A stretch of DNA of 64,000 nt from Paenibacillus dokdonensis (GTDB lineage Bacteria; Bacillota; Bacilli; Paenibacillales; Paenibacillaceae). The position numbers were made by a program, and so were the translations under genes. Every line of letters starts with the position of its first letter. Positions within the stretch are counted from its first letter, which is position 1. The notes below the pieces were generated by a model, which worked only from the letters and a program-made list of their open reading frames with translations, had not been told where the DNA came from and made no database searches. The DNA lies in NCBI RefSeq assembly GCF_004916975.1, contig NZ_STGQ01000001.1, forward strand, positions 1,760,993-1,824,992, given 5' to 3'. Positions 52,030 to 60,586 of this stretch are shown piece by piece.

Positions 52030-53075
52030 GAATACGAGCGCTCATCCGCAGAATCTGTGAGCAGCTGCTGCGGGACAAAAGAACACTGGCTTTGTTATTC
52101 CTTGCACCTTTGCTAGTGCTCTCATTAATGTACTACTTGTTCAATCACACCGGCAATGCGGCAGATGCAAAAATTGGCGCTGTAAACCTGAATCCCAAAA
52201 TCGTAGAAATGATGCAGCAGCAGGGAATGGAAGTTATTTCATATGAAAAAGCAGATAAAGATATTTTGGTAAACGAGCATCTCGATGCGTTGCTTGAAAT
52301 GCAAGATTCCAAGATACATCTTATTCTAAAAAACAGCGACCCGTCCCAATCGAAAGCTCTTCAAATGAAAATCAGCCAAGCGGCGGCAGCCATCAGCAAT
52401 TTCAGTCAGAATCAGGGCAATGCTGCACCAAATCTTACATTCACGACGGATTATGTATATGGCAGCGCCGACACAACTTATTTCGATACATTAAGTCCTA
52501 TCTTAATCGGCTTCTTTGTCTTTTTCTTCGTCTTCCTGATCTCAGGCATCGGTCTCCTCAGGGAGCGCACCACCGGAACGATGGAACGACTGATGTCAAC
52601 ACCCGTGCGCAGAGGCGAAGTGATCATTGGCTATTTGGTCGGGTATGGTATCTTTGCATTTATCCAAACGGTTATTATCGTTATATACGCTACGATGGTA
52701 CTCGGAATGAATATGGCCGGATCCATCTGGTATGTTCTGCTAACCAATCTGCTGCTCGCTTTCGTGGCACTTTCCCTGGGAATCCTGTTATCGACGTTTG
52801 CTTCCTCCGAGTTTCAGATGGTACAGTTCATCCCGATTGTCATTATCCCGCAAATCTTTTTTGCCGGAATATTCCCGCTTGACCATATGGCCGCCTGGGT
52901 GCAAGTCATTGCCAGAATTATGCCGTTATACTATGGTGCAGATGCTCTCAAAGATGTGATGTATAAAGGACTGGGGTTTGGTGATATTGCACTGGATCTT
53001 GGCGTGCTGGTGCTGTTTGCTGCACTGTTTATCGTACTCAATATTTTGGCTCTGAAAAAATATCGCAAGCTCTAA
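52026..53075 (+). CDS. ABC-2 type exporter permease
   Basis: 349 residues: one membrane helix near 22-40, an extracellular region to about 165, then five helices, the layout of YhhJ/YbhR-type ABC-2 permeases. LLRERTTGTMERLMSTPVRR near residue 178 is the typical cytoplasmic motif after the second helix. With the ATPase it should export a toxic compound that also induces through the TetR protein. Confidence 0.9.
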   Translation: MRIRALIRRICEQLLRDKRTLALLFLAPLLVLSLMYYLFNHTGNAADAKIGAVNLNPKIVEMMQQQGMEVISYEKADKDILVNEHLDALLEMQDSKIHLILKNSDPSQSKALQMKISQAAAAISNFSQNQGNAAPNLTFTTDYVYGSADTTYFDTLSPILIGFFVFFFVFLISGIGLLRERTTGTMERLMSTPVRRGEVIIGYLVGYGIFAFIQTVIIVIYATMVLGMNMAGSIWYVLLTNLLLAFVALSLGILLSTFASSEFQMVQFIPIVIIPQIFFAGIFPLDHMAAWVQVIARIMPLYYGADALKDVMYKGLGFGDIALDLGVLVLFAALFIVLNILALKKYRKL

Positions 53076-53138
53076 TACCCACCGCAAACACCATTTTGTC
53101 TTACATCGTAACGAATGATATAAAGAGGTATATGAAAT

Positions 53139-53164
53139 AGAGCAGAGACTGCTCTTTTTTTTTT
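53139..53164 (+). terminator. intrinsic terminator after the ABC-2 exporter
   Basis: AGAGCAG (53139-53145) and CTGCTCT (53149-53155) followed by nine T. Confidence 0.9.
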
Positions 53165-53165
53165 G

Positions 53166-53192
53166 TGACCTGCGAATGGGGTGCATCGTCTA
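53166..53192 (+). promoter_or_regulatory. candidate ECF-sigma promoter of the second sigma/DUF4179 operon
   Basis: TGACCT (53166-53171), 15-bp spacer, CGTCTA (53187-53192). Same motif and spacing as 41925-41951; CGTC is the classic ECF -10 core. Confidence 0.6.
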
Positions 53193-53229
53193 ATCTATGT
53201 GATGAATAATTGAAAGGGGGACGCCCCGT

Positions 53230-53766
53230 TTGAATATAGATTTTCTGGAGGCTGAAGTTAAGCGTGCACAACAAGGGAATAAGGATGCTTTTATAGCACT
53301 GATTAAGAAGATGGAAGTTCGAATGTACAACATCGCCAGAGCGATTGTGAAGAAAGATGAGGACTGTGCCGATGCGATGCAGGAAACGATTTTAAAAGCC
53401 TATAAGTCACTTCCAACCCTGAGAAATCCTGCCTATTTCAAAACTTGGATATGTCGGATTCTCATTAATGAATGCAATACGCTGCTTCGTAAAAAGTCAA
53501 AAACCGTATCCATGGCCGAACCGCCTGAAGCGGTCTTTTTCCCCAAGGCATCGGATGAACATATGGATCTCCGTGAAGCGGTCTATCGGTTAGAAGAAGC
53601 TCAGCGAACGATTGTGATTTTGCATTACTTTCAGGATATGCCCATACGGCAAATTGCCGACATATTGGAGCTGTCCGAGAGTACGGTGAAGACAAGGCTT
53701 TATCGTGCCAGGATAAGGCTGACCCATTGGCTTAAGGAACCTGTAGCAAGGGAGGTAAGGCTGTGA
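53230..53766 (+). CDS. ECF-type RNA polymerase sigma factor (copy 2)
   Basis: 178 residues, a paralogue of the product at 42006. Region 2 has DEDCADAMQETILKAYKSLP and FKTWICRILINECNTLLRKK; region 4 has MPIRQIADILELSESTVKTR and LYRARIRLTHWL. The TTG start follows AAAGGGGG at nine bases. It overlaps the DUF4179 gene by four bases. Similarity to copy 1 is highest in region 2 and clearly lower in region 4, so the -35 preferences may differ slightly. Confidence 0.92.
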   Translation: MNIDFLEAEVKRAQQGNKDAFIALIKKMEVRMYNIARAIVKKDEDCADAMQETILKAYKSLPTLRNPAYFKTWICRILINECNTLLRKKSKTVSMAEPPEAVFFPKASDEHMDLREAVYRLEEAQRTIVILHYFQDMPIRQIADILELSESTVKTRLYRARIRLTHWLKEPVAREVRL

Positions 53767-54869
53767 AGGCTATAGATCATGAAGATCTTTTACTGCTGAC
53801 AGAAGAACCGGTTCAAGAGCTGCCGCACACCATTCGCATGCGTTTGGACGAGACTTTTTTGATGCTGGATGACATTCAACCGATGAAAGCGGAAGAACGG
53901 AGAAGAAAGCGCTGGGTTCGGAGGTCACTTCTGATTACGTTGGGAGCAGCGGCCGCTGGAGTACTTTTAATCGGATCCGGATTTGTATCGCCGGTTATGG
54001 CGCAGGCTCTGAAGCAAATTCCTTTTATTGAAAGTGTGTTTAAGCAGGCCGGGGACCGCGGATTGCAAAAAGCCAGTGAGGAAGGATTTACGACAAATGC
54101 GAATCAAAATATAACCCATAATGGAGTTACCATCAGTTTGTCAGAAGTGATGTACGATGGAAGCCGATTAAATCTGGTGCTGAACCGTGATAAGCTTCCG
54201 GTTAAAAAAACATCCGGTTCTGGAAGGGATTGGATTCGGAGTTCAACGCTTGGTTTAAACAACATCGAATTTTATGTTAATGGTTCATGGGTAAATACAG
54301 GAATGTCCTTAGCGTCCGGAGGTGGGGAAGCACCGAATGCAATCATTGTCACGGCTCTGAATTCTCCTAATCTGCATATTCCGGACGAATTTGAACTGAA
54401 GATGCTTGTTAAACTTGATGATGTACCGGAGCCATTCGAGTTTAAACTTCCGGTAAAGAAAGTAAAGGACGGGAATGTAGTCATTACTCCTGCGGAAATG
54501 AAGATATTTGACTATATCCACATGAAAGTTGCTAAGCTGGAAATAACACCGGTAACCACGAGACTGGATATGGAGATTACAGGTGAAAAGGGTCAGAACC
54601 TTAGAGACATAGCAAATGCGATTCCGGAAAAGTATAAAATAACGGATTTTATTCAAATTGACTATGATCTAACAGACGATCAAGGTGTTCTGCAGAAGAG
54701 TATTGGAGCCAGTGGTTCTGGAGAGGAAGATCATTATTCATACACAACCAGTTATGAGCCTTTTGCTGCCATACCTAAGTTCGTTACGGTTAAACCCTAT
54801 GTTTATGTAACAAAAACACGGCAGAAAAATTACATCCCTGAGCTTGAGTTTACCGTGCAGGTGAAGTAG
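53763..54869 (+). CDS. DUF4179 membrane protein, probable anti-sigma factor (copy 2)
   Basis: 368 residues: a cytoplasmic part of about 55 residues with a basic cluster (EERRRKRWVRR), a membrane helix (about 58-78), then an extracellular domain with SPVMAQALKQIPFIESVF, parallel to copy 1. The C-termini of both copies end alike (KNYIPELEFTVQVK here, KTFIPELEMSFPVK in copy 1). GTG start within the sigma gene end. A gene fragment follows the stop codon directly. Confidence 0.85.
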   Translation: MKAIDHEDLLLLTEEPVQELPHTIRMRLDETFLMLDDIQPMKAEERRRKRWVRRSLLITLGAAAAGVLLIGSGFVSPVMAQALKQIPFIESVFKQAGDRGLQKASEEGFTTNANQNITHNGVTISLSEVMYDGSRLNLVLNRDKLPVKKTSGSGRDWIRSSTLGLNNIEFYVNGSWVNTGMSLASGGGEAPNAIIVTALNSPNLHIPDEFELKMLVKLDDVPEPFEFKLPVKKVKDGNVVITPAEMKIFDYIHMKVAKLEITPVTTRLDMEITGEKGQNLRDIANAIPEKYKITDFIQIDYDLTDDQGVLQKSIGASGSGEEDHYSYTTSYEPFAAIPKFVTVKPYVYVTKTRQKNYIPELEFTVQVK

Positions 54870-55085
54870 ATGGACAGTGCAAAAGGATATATGCTGGAAG
54901 CGATTCAAGCAATCATCCGTTTTGGATTTGAAAAGATGGATTTGACGAAAATCGATGCTACTGTGGAGCCGGAGAACATAAGGTCCATTCGCTTGATGGA
55001 GAAACTCGGGTTTGAGAGGGAACAGGAGCTCAAGGCCAACCTGGTATATTTTTATAAGAGCTGTCTAGAGCAGCCATTAGATTAG
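54870..55085 (+). pseudogene. GNAT acetyltransferase, C-terminal fragment
   Basis: 71 codons matching the last part of RimJ/RimL-type N-acetyltransferases: EAIQAIIRFGFEKMDLTKID, then ATVEPENIRSIRLMEKLGFE. The first 100 or so residues, including most of the acetyl-CoA fold, are missing. The fragment begins exactly after the DUF4179 stop codon without a ribosome site. It is probably the remains of a gene cut by a deletion or by arrival of the sigma operon. Confidence 0.75.
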
Positions 55086-55087
55086 AG

Positions 55088-55124
55088 AGGTAAAACCACT
55101 CCACAGGAGTGGTTTTACCTTTTT
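55088..55124 (+). terminator. strong terminator before the TerB operon
   Basis: AGGTAAAACCACTCC (55088-55102) pairs perfectly with GGAGTGGTTTTACCT (55106-55120), followed by TTTT. It ends where the next open frame begins. Confidence 0.9.
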
Positions 55125-56855
55125 ATGGAACAGATGATTATGATAAGCCGAAGATATGATGAGAGAATGCCGCACCCTGCGCGGTTTTCTCATCTTGTGG
55201 AGCAGGATCAGCCTGAAACAATTACACCTGCAGGCGATTTGTATTATAATGAAAAAACAGAACAAATATTCTATGAAATGGTGATGCATAGTTCCATGAA
55301 TTCGTATAATAAGTCTCTGGACTTTGCGGAAATTGATATAAGTGATGATACGGAGCATAGCAGCTGTTCCTTACAGGAAATGAGCATTCCGGAGCGGAAA
55401 GAGCGTCCTGCTGAGGCATCCATTCCATTTGTGAATGCCCTGACGAGAGAACAGCAGTTTATGCAGCAGGCTAAGGTTCTGGCGAATCGGACAGGTGAGC
55501 AAGTATCCTTTGTTCCGTTCATGAGCTATTGGCCAATCTATGAGCAAATGAATGAATCGCAGCTCAGCTGGTATTTTTATTGGAGAAGTGAAGTCAGAGG
55601 CGGGCAGTATCTTTTTACGGACCTGTCCTATATTTTCGTTTATCTGTATGAGCTGATTCATGGCGTCGGCTGGGAGCATCCCAAGCAGGGATACGACCTG
55701 ATGATACGGATCTGGGACGGGTATGCGAAAAGGTATCCAAAGCTGAACGGATATATGGCGGATTGGATTTGCGATTTTGTACTTGTCCACCAGCTCGACA
55801 TCCCGATGATCGATATCCTCTCGCGTTCCTCGGCTTCCCAGACAGGCGAGTTGTTCGATATGGAGCTGATGAGATTATTCTCGGATCATCCAACCTCACT
55901 TAGCTTTGAGATGATTCTAACACTCTCTGATTACGATATGCAGCGGAGTAAGTTTTATTTGGAAGGCGGGAGTACGCTTTTGGAGGAGTATGTACCCAAA
56001 GTTGTAGCTCTCGTTGACTCTTTTTTACAAAAAACAACCGGTAAAAAGCTGGTTAATACCTTTTACAAGGGGAATGGTAAAGCTACCCAGCGGTACTTAT
56101 TCCGCAATGCCATCTATGATGCTTCGTTGTATGGGAGAACATATACCCTGCAAATTTCACACCTGCGGAAATGTCCGCCGCTTCGTTATTACATCACGCA
56201 GCTTTTGCGCTGCACAGAAAACAAGCTGAGAGAGCTTCAGCATTTTAAAGGCCGCTTACGGGGCGTGACGCTGAAAAGCGAGACGGAAACACTGATTCAA
56301 CGGTTTTTGGAAAAAGAGTTTGCACCCGAAAAGTCTTCCAAGCCCGTGATATCTATTAATCCTGACCGATTGGCTGAGCTGCAAAGGGATAGTGAAGATG
56401 TGCGAAGCATGCTTACGCTGGAGGAATGGGATGAGTCTGAACAAGATGTGGAATTGCGTTCCGAGGCACCTGTTCAGGACCTGGAAGGCATCGTAGGCAC
56501 AACATCTGATGCTCCGCTCGCAGATATACAAGATACAACCCATTCTGTAGTGCCCCATGAAATTGAAATTCAGGCAGCAGGTCAGACTGTAGTTTGGGAT
56601 ACGGCAGATATGGATGAAGATTGGATCCAGTTCGCCGGGCAGCTGAAACAAGCTCATTTGGATACGCTATTTGCATTAAAAACTCAGTTATCATCCACAG
56701 AGCTTGATCTGATCGCTGAACAATATGGAACCATGCCAGCGCTGCTGCTGGATGAGATTAACCAGGCCGCTATGGAAACGATTGGTGACCTGGTGATCGA
56801 TGGAGAGAGCATAACGGAAGAATATATCGATTATTTTGAAACACTGAAGAGGTGA
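55125..56855 (+). CDS. TerB-N / TerB-C domain protein
   Basis: Up to 576 residues, no signal or membrane segment. The central part matches TerB-N (FVPFMSYWPIYEQMNESQLS, WYFYWRSEVRGG and FVYLYELIHGVGWEHPKQGY), and the last 65 residues match TerB-C (LKTQLSSTELDLIAEQYGTM and a terminal EEYIDYFETLKR). These domains are linked with tellurite-type stress and phage defence in comparative work, but no biochemistry is established. The start is unclear: ATG 55125 abuts a terminator and has no ribosome site; later in-frame starts at 55167 or 55278 are possible. It is translationally coupled to the ATPase gene and is the first of three genes in a compact operon. Confidence 0.85.
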   Translation: MEQMIMISRRYDERMPHPARFSHLVEQDQPETITPAGDLYYNEKTEQIFYEMVMHSSMNSYNKSLDFAEIDISDDTEHSSCSLQEMSIPERKERPAEASIPFVNALTREQQFMQQAKVLANRTGEQVSFVPFMSYWPIYEQMNESQLSWYFYWRSEVRGGQYLFTDLSYIFVYLYELIHGVGWEHPKQGYDLMIRIWDGYAKRYPKLNGYMADWICDFVLVHQLDIPMIDILSRSSASQTGELFDMELMRLFSDHPTSLSFEMILTLSDYDMQRSKFYLEGGSTLLEEYVPKVVALVDSFLQKTTGKKLVNTFYKGNGKATQRYLFRNAIYDASLYGRTYTLQISHLRKCPPLRYYITQLLRCTENKLRELQHFKGRLRGVTLKSETETLIQRFLEKEFAPEKSSKPVISINPDRLAELQRDSEDVRSMLTLEEWDESEQDVELRSEAPVQDLEGIVGTTSDAPLADIQDTTHSVVPHEIEIQAAGQTVVWDTADMDEDWIQFAGQLKQAHLDTLFALKTQLSSTELDLIAEQYGTMPALLLDEINQAAMETIGDLVIDGESITEEYIDYFETLKR

Positions 56856-56860
56856 GAGGT

Positions 56861-58186
56861 TTGACGGATCTGAAAATTCCAAAGCGCCTGACGACGGCAC
56901 TTGTCAATTCTTTGACGGCAGGCGTTGTGCCGCGAATCGGATTAGAGCACATTGCCGTCGGCCGGAAGCCGGAAGTTGAGGCAATTCTGCGTGATATGGA
57001 GAATATCGCTGAAGGCGGAGCGGCTATGAAGCTTATTACAGGACGGTATGGCAGCGGTAAGAGCTTCCTGCTGCAAACGATTCGCAACTACGCGCTGGAC
57101 CGTGATTTTGTTACGGCTGACGCGGACTTATCGCCTGAACGCAGGCTGGTCGGGACCAAGGGGCAGGGATTGGGAACCTATCGTGAGCTCATGACCCATT
57201 TATCTACACGTACCCGTCCGGATGGTGGGGCCCTTGAGGCTATTTTGCAAAAGTGGATATCCACGATTCAGCAGGAAGCTATGAAGGAATGTGATTTGCG
57301 CGCGGGCGACCCCGCATTAAGTCAGGAAGTGGAGCAGCGGATCTTTGCGGTCACTTCCGAGATGCAGAATTTGGTGCACGGTTTTGATTTTGCGCGGGTG
57401 CTGGCAGCGTATTGGAACGGTTACAAGCTTGGGGAAGACGATAAGAAACAGGCAGCTTTGCGCTGGCTGCGGGGAGAGTTCCCGAACAAGACGGAAGCGA
57501 GAAAAGAGCTGGATGTCGGAGTCATCATTGATGATGATAATTGGTACGACTACATGAAGCTGTGGTCGGAATTTGTGGCGAAGATCGGATACAAGGGTCT
57601 GCTTCTCTTTATTGATGAAGGTGTCAATTTATATAAAATATCAAACAGTATATCCCGGACAAGCAATTACGAGAAGCTGCTTACAATGTTTAATGATACC
57701 ATGCAGGGAAAAGCGGAGCATTTAGGAATATTCTTAGGAGGTACGCCCCAATTCGTCGAAGATGAACGGCGCGGATTATTCAGCTACGAGGCATTGCGCT
57801 CACGGCTCGTGGAGGGGCGTTATGCTGGGAATGGATATCGTAATTACACGGGGCCCATTTTAAAGCTGGAGATGCTGTCACATGAAGAGATACTGATTCT
57901 GCTGCAAAAGCTGCTGCAGATTCACGGGCTCCATTTTGGCTATACGCCATCATTGAACGATGAGGATTTGATTCAGTTTATGGAAACGGCTGTCGGACGG
58001 ATGGGAGCGGATGAACTGCTTACCCCTCGTGAGATCGTAAGGGATTTTATGGATTTGCTGCATACGCTGCATCAGAATCCGGAAGCATCCTTCAGCCAGC
58101 TGCTGGGTGAGCGTATGGCTTCACCGGCGTCAGCCGGCAAGGAGCAGGATGATGTGGATGATTTTCTGGCGGAGTTTGAATTATGA
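56861..58186 (+). CDS. BrxD-like P-loop ATPase (DUF2791 type)
   Basis: 441 residues. Walker A GRYGSGKS at about 61-68; Walker B LLLFIDEGVNL with Asp252/Glu253; a sensor-like GIFLGGTPQF and an Arg-rich segment (EALRSRLVEGRY) near 320. The opening IGLEHIAVGRKPEVEAILRD and overall layout match the ATP-binding protein known as BrxD in BREX systems, also found outside BREX. TTG 56861 follows GAGGTG; GTG 56852 is the alternative. It overlaps the helicase gene by four bases. It probably uses ATP to load or switch the helicase (inference). Confidence 0.85.
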   Translation: MTDLKIPKRLTTALVNSLTAGVVPRIGLEHIAVGRKPEVEAILRDMENIAEGGAAMKLITGRYGSGKSFLLQTIRNYALDRDFVTADADLSPERRLVGTKGQGLGTYRELMTHLSTRTRPDGGALEAILQKWISTIQQEAMKECDLRAGDPALSQEVEQRIFAVTSEMQNLVHGFDFARVLAAYWNGYKLGEDDKKQAALRWLRGEFPNKTEARKELDVGVIIDDDNWYDYMKLWSEFVAKIGYKGLLLFIDEGVNLYKISNSISRTSNYEKLLTMFNDTMQGKAEHLGIFLGGTPQFVEDERRGLFSYEALRSRLVEGRYAGNGYRNYTGPILKLEMLSHEEILILLQKLLQIHGLHFGYTPSLNDEDLIQFMETAVGRMGADELLTPREIVRDFMDLLHTLHQNPEASFSQLLGERMASPASAGKEQDDVDDFLAEFEL

Positions 58187-60378
58187 GCAGCGCTGACAAT
58201 CAGCTTTTTTACCGTCTGGCTCCGTTTATTCAAGAATTCATTTACCGGAAAAGATGGGATGCCCTGCGTCCTGCCCAGGTGGAAGCTCTCAAAATCTGCA
58301 TGGATTCTCCCCATCATATGCTCATTGCTGCGGGAACCGCATCCGGTAAAACGGAAGCCGCATTTTTCCCTGCCTTGACGGAGCTGCACGAACGTCCCTC
58401 CGCAACGGTGGGAATTCTATACATCGGTCCGCTTAAGGCGCTGATTAACGATCAGTTTGAACGGATTAAAGAGCTGCTTAAGGATGGAAATATTCCAGTG
58501 TGGCATTGGCATGGGGATGTATCGCAAACCGAAAAAAACAAGCTGATGCGGAATCCTTCAGGAGTGCTCCAAATTACGCCTGAATCCCTGGAAGGCCTGC
58601 TAATGAACCGCCCCAATGCGATTCCAGCGCTATTTCATGATCTCAGATATATCATTATTGATGAAGTTCATGCTTTCATGGGGGCAGACCGGGGGATCCA
58701 AGTGCTGAGTCAAATCGCCCGGATTGAACGTATGACAGGCTGCTCTCCAAGGCGTGTGGGATTATCAGCGACATTAAGTGACTATGGCGCAGCCAAGGCA
58801 TGGCTTGGTGCAGGAAGCAAGCAGCCGGTTGAAGATATATCTGTGCCAGGTGGACGTAAGCTGCGGCTGCGCGTGGAGCATTTTTCATTTCCGGATGCAC
58901 GAGATGAAGAGCAGGCAGAACATTTGCAAAATGCGCGCAAGGCTTATTATGACTTCGTATACGACAGTACGCATCTCAAGAAAGCGCTAGTCTTCACCAA
59001 CAGCCGTTCCGATGCGGAACTGACGACGCTTGAACTGCGTAGAGTAGCGGCGCACCGGCATCAGCCGGATGTGTTTCATGTGCATCACGGCAGTATTTCG
59101 GCGATGCTGCGCGAAGAAGCGGAAGCAGCTCTGAAGAACGGCCCTGGCCCGGCCGTTGCCGCTGCAACGTTAACGCTGGAGCTGGGTATCGATCTCGGGG
59201 AATTAGAACGCGTCGTTCAACTTGGAGCACCCTATAGCGCATCCAGTTTCGTGCAGAGGCTTGGCCGATCGGGCAGACGGAATGATGCTCCTTCGGAAAT
59301 GCTGTTTGTCTGTCCGGAAGAAGAGGACGAAGATGCCATGCTGCCGGCACGCATGCCCTGGACGCTGCTGCGGGCGATCGCGGTCATCGAGCTGTATGTG
59401 CGGGACCGTTGGGTGGAGCCGCTGGATATCAGGCAGATGCCAATCGGTCTGTTATATCACCAGACGATGAGCATTCTGAAGAGTAGGGGTGAAGCAACGC
59501 CTGCGGAGCTGGCATCCGATGTGCTGTCATTACCTTCTTTCAGTGAAATCTCTTCGGACACGTACAAGGTTTTCCTGAATTATCTGCTGCAAACGGACCA
59601 TGTTCAGTGGACGGAGCAGCAAAGTCTCATTATCGGCTTAACAGGCGAGAAGATCGTGAACAACTTCCGCTTTTATGCCGTTTTCAAGGATGATGAAGAG
59701 CATGCCGTATACAACGGCTCGGAAGAAATCGGGTCGATCACCACGGTTCCTCCGCCGGGATATTGCTTTTCATTGGCCGGAAAGCTGTGGAAGGTTACGG
59801 AAGTAGATACCAAGCATAAGGCGGTTTATGTCAAAGCAGCGCTGGGGAAGGTTGATACGCTGTGGCTTGGTGCAGGCGGAGATGTTCATACGCTGGTGGT
59901 TCGGAAAATGCGCGAAGTTCTCGCTGAGCATACCATTTACTCATACCTCTCTCCTCAAGCCGTTAACCGGTTGGAGCGGGCTCGCAGATTGGCCAGAGAA
60001 AGCGGGCTTTTAAAATCGGTCGTTATTCCCGCAGGCGGAGATTCGATGTTCATTTTACCGTGGGTGGGGAGCAAGCAGTTCAGGACGCTGGAACGGATGC
60101 TCAAGAATAATCTTTCGCAGCGGCTGTCGCTACGTTCCATTGTACCGATGGAGCCTTATTATTTTGTCGTTGCGGGTAAAGCCGACAGCCAAGTGCTGCT
60201 AGAGCAAATTATGCAGGAAACTGCAGATTGCACCGATCCTTCATCGCTGCTTGGACCGGATGAGGCACCTTATCTCGGGAAGTATGATGAATTTGTCGCG
60301 CCGGAGCTTGTTCGGCAGGCTTTTGCCGTGGATGGCCTGGATGTAGAGGGGCTCAAGCAGGGCTTGAGTCGCCTGTAG
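58183..60378 (+). CDS. Lhr-like superfamily 2 DEAD/DEAH helicase (BrxHI-like)
   Basis: 731 residues. Q-like motif LRPAQVEAL near 28, motif I GTASGKTEA (51-59), motif Ia YIGPLKALINDQF, motif II IIDEVHAF (Asp160-His163), motif III LSATL, motif IV LVFTNSRSDAE, motif VI QRLGRSGRR near 358. The C-terminal 370 residues contain the Lhr-type winged-helix and beta-barrel region. Such helicases move along nucleic acid and occur next to BrxD-type ATPases in type 2 BREX as BrxHI. Here no methylase, PglZ, BrxC or nuclease gene accompanies it. Last gene of the TerB operon. Confidence 0.9.
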   Translation: MSSADNQLFYRLAPFIQEFIYRKRWDALRPAQVEALKICMDSPHHMLIAAGTASGKTEAAFFPALTELHERPSATVGILYIGPLKALINDQFERIKELLKDGNIPVWHWHGDVSQTEKNKLMRNPSGVLQITPESLEGLLMNRPNAIPALFHDLRYIIIDEVHAFMGADRGIQVLSQIARIERMTGCSPRRVGLSATLSDYGAAKAWLGAGSKQPVEDISVPGGRKLRLRVEHFSFPDARDEEQAEHLQNARKAYYDFVYDSTHLKKALVFTNSRSDAELTTLELRRVAAHRHQPDVFHVHHGSISAMLREEAEAALKNGPGPAVAAATLTLELGIDLGELERVVQLGAPYSASSFVQRLGRSGRRNDAPSEMLFVCPEEEDEDAMLPARMPWTLLRAIAVIELYVRDRWVEPLDIRQMPIGLLYHQTMSILKSRGEATPAELASDVLSLPSFSEISSDTYKVFLNYLLQTDHVQWTEQQSLIIGLTGEKIVNNFRFYAVFKDDEEHAVYNGSEEIGSITTVPPPGYCFSLAGKLWKVTEVDTKHKAVYVKAALGKVDTLWLGAGGDVHTLVVRKMREVLAEHTIYSYLSPQAVNRLERARRLARESGLLKSVVIPAGGDSMFILPWVGSKQFRTLERMLKNNLSQRLSLRSIVPMEPYYFVVAGKADSQVLLEQIMQETADCTDPSSLLGPDEAPYLGKYDEFVAPELVRQAFAVDGLDVEGLKQGLSRL

Positions 60379-60393
60379 TGCAATCCGTTTAAA

Positions 60394-60434
60394 GAGCCGA
60401 ATTCGTAATTAACGAATTCGGCTCATTTTAATTT
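60394..60434 (+). terminator. intrinsic terminator of the TerB operon
   Basis: GAGCCGAATTCGT (60394-60406) pairs perfectly with ACGAATTCGGCTC (60412-60424), followed by ATTTTAATTTTTG. Confidence 0.9.
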
Positions 60435-60586
60435 TTGTTATCCATATAACCCTTAAAATGAGAAGATAGATACTGTGAATCAGGTTTCATAAAATGCATT
60501 TTTTATACATACTCAAGCGCCGCTTGATATACAGAATTTACTTTCATCGATACACTAAACGCATCAACCAATAAGGAGTGATTGAA

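Noticed and set aside
55125..60378. Complete BREX system
   Set aside because: Only BrxD-like and BrxHI-like genes are present; BrxC/PglY, PglX, PglZ and PglW are absent from the window.
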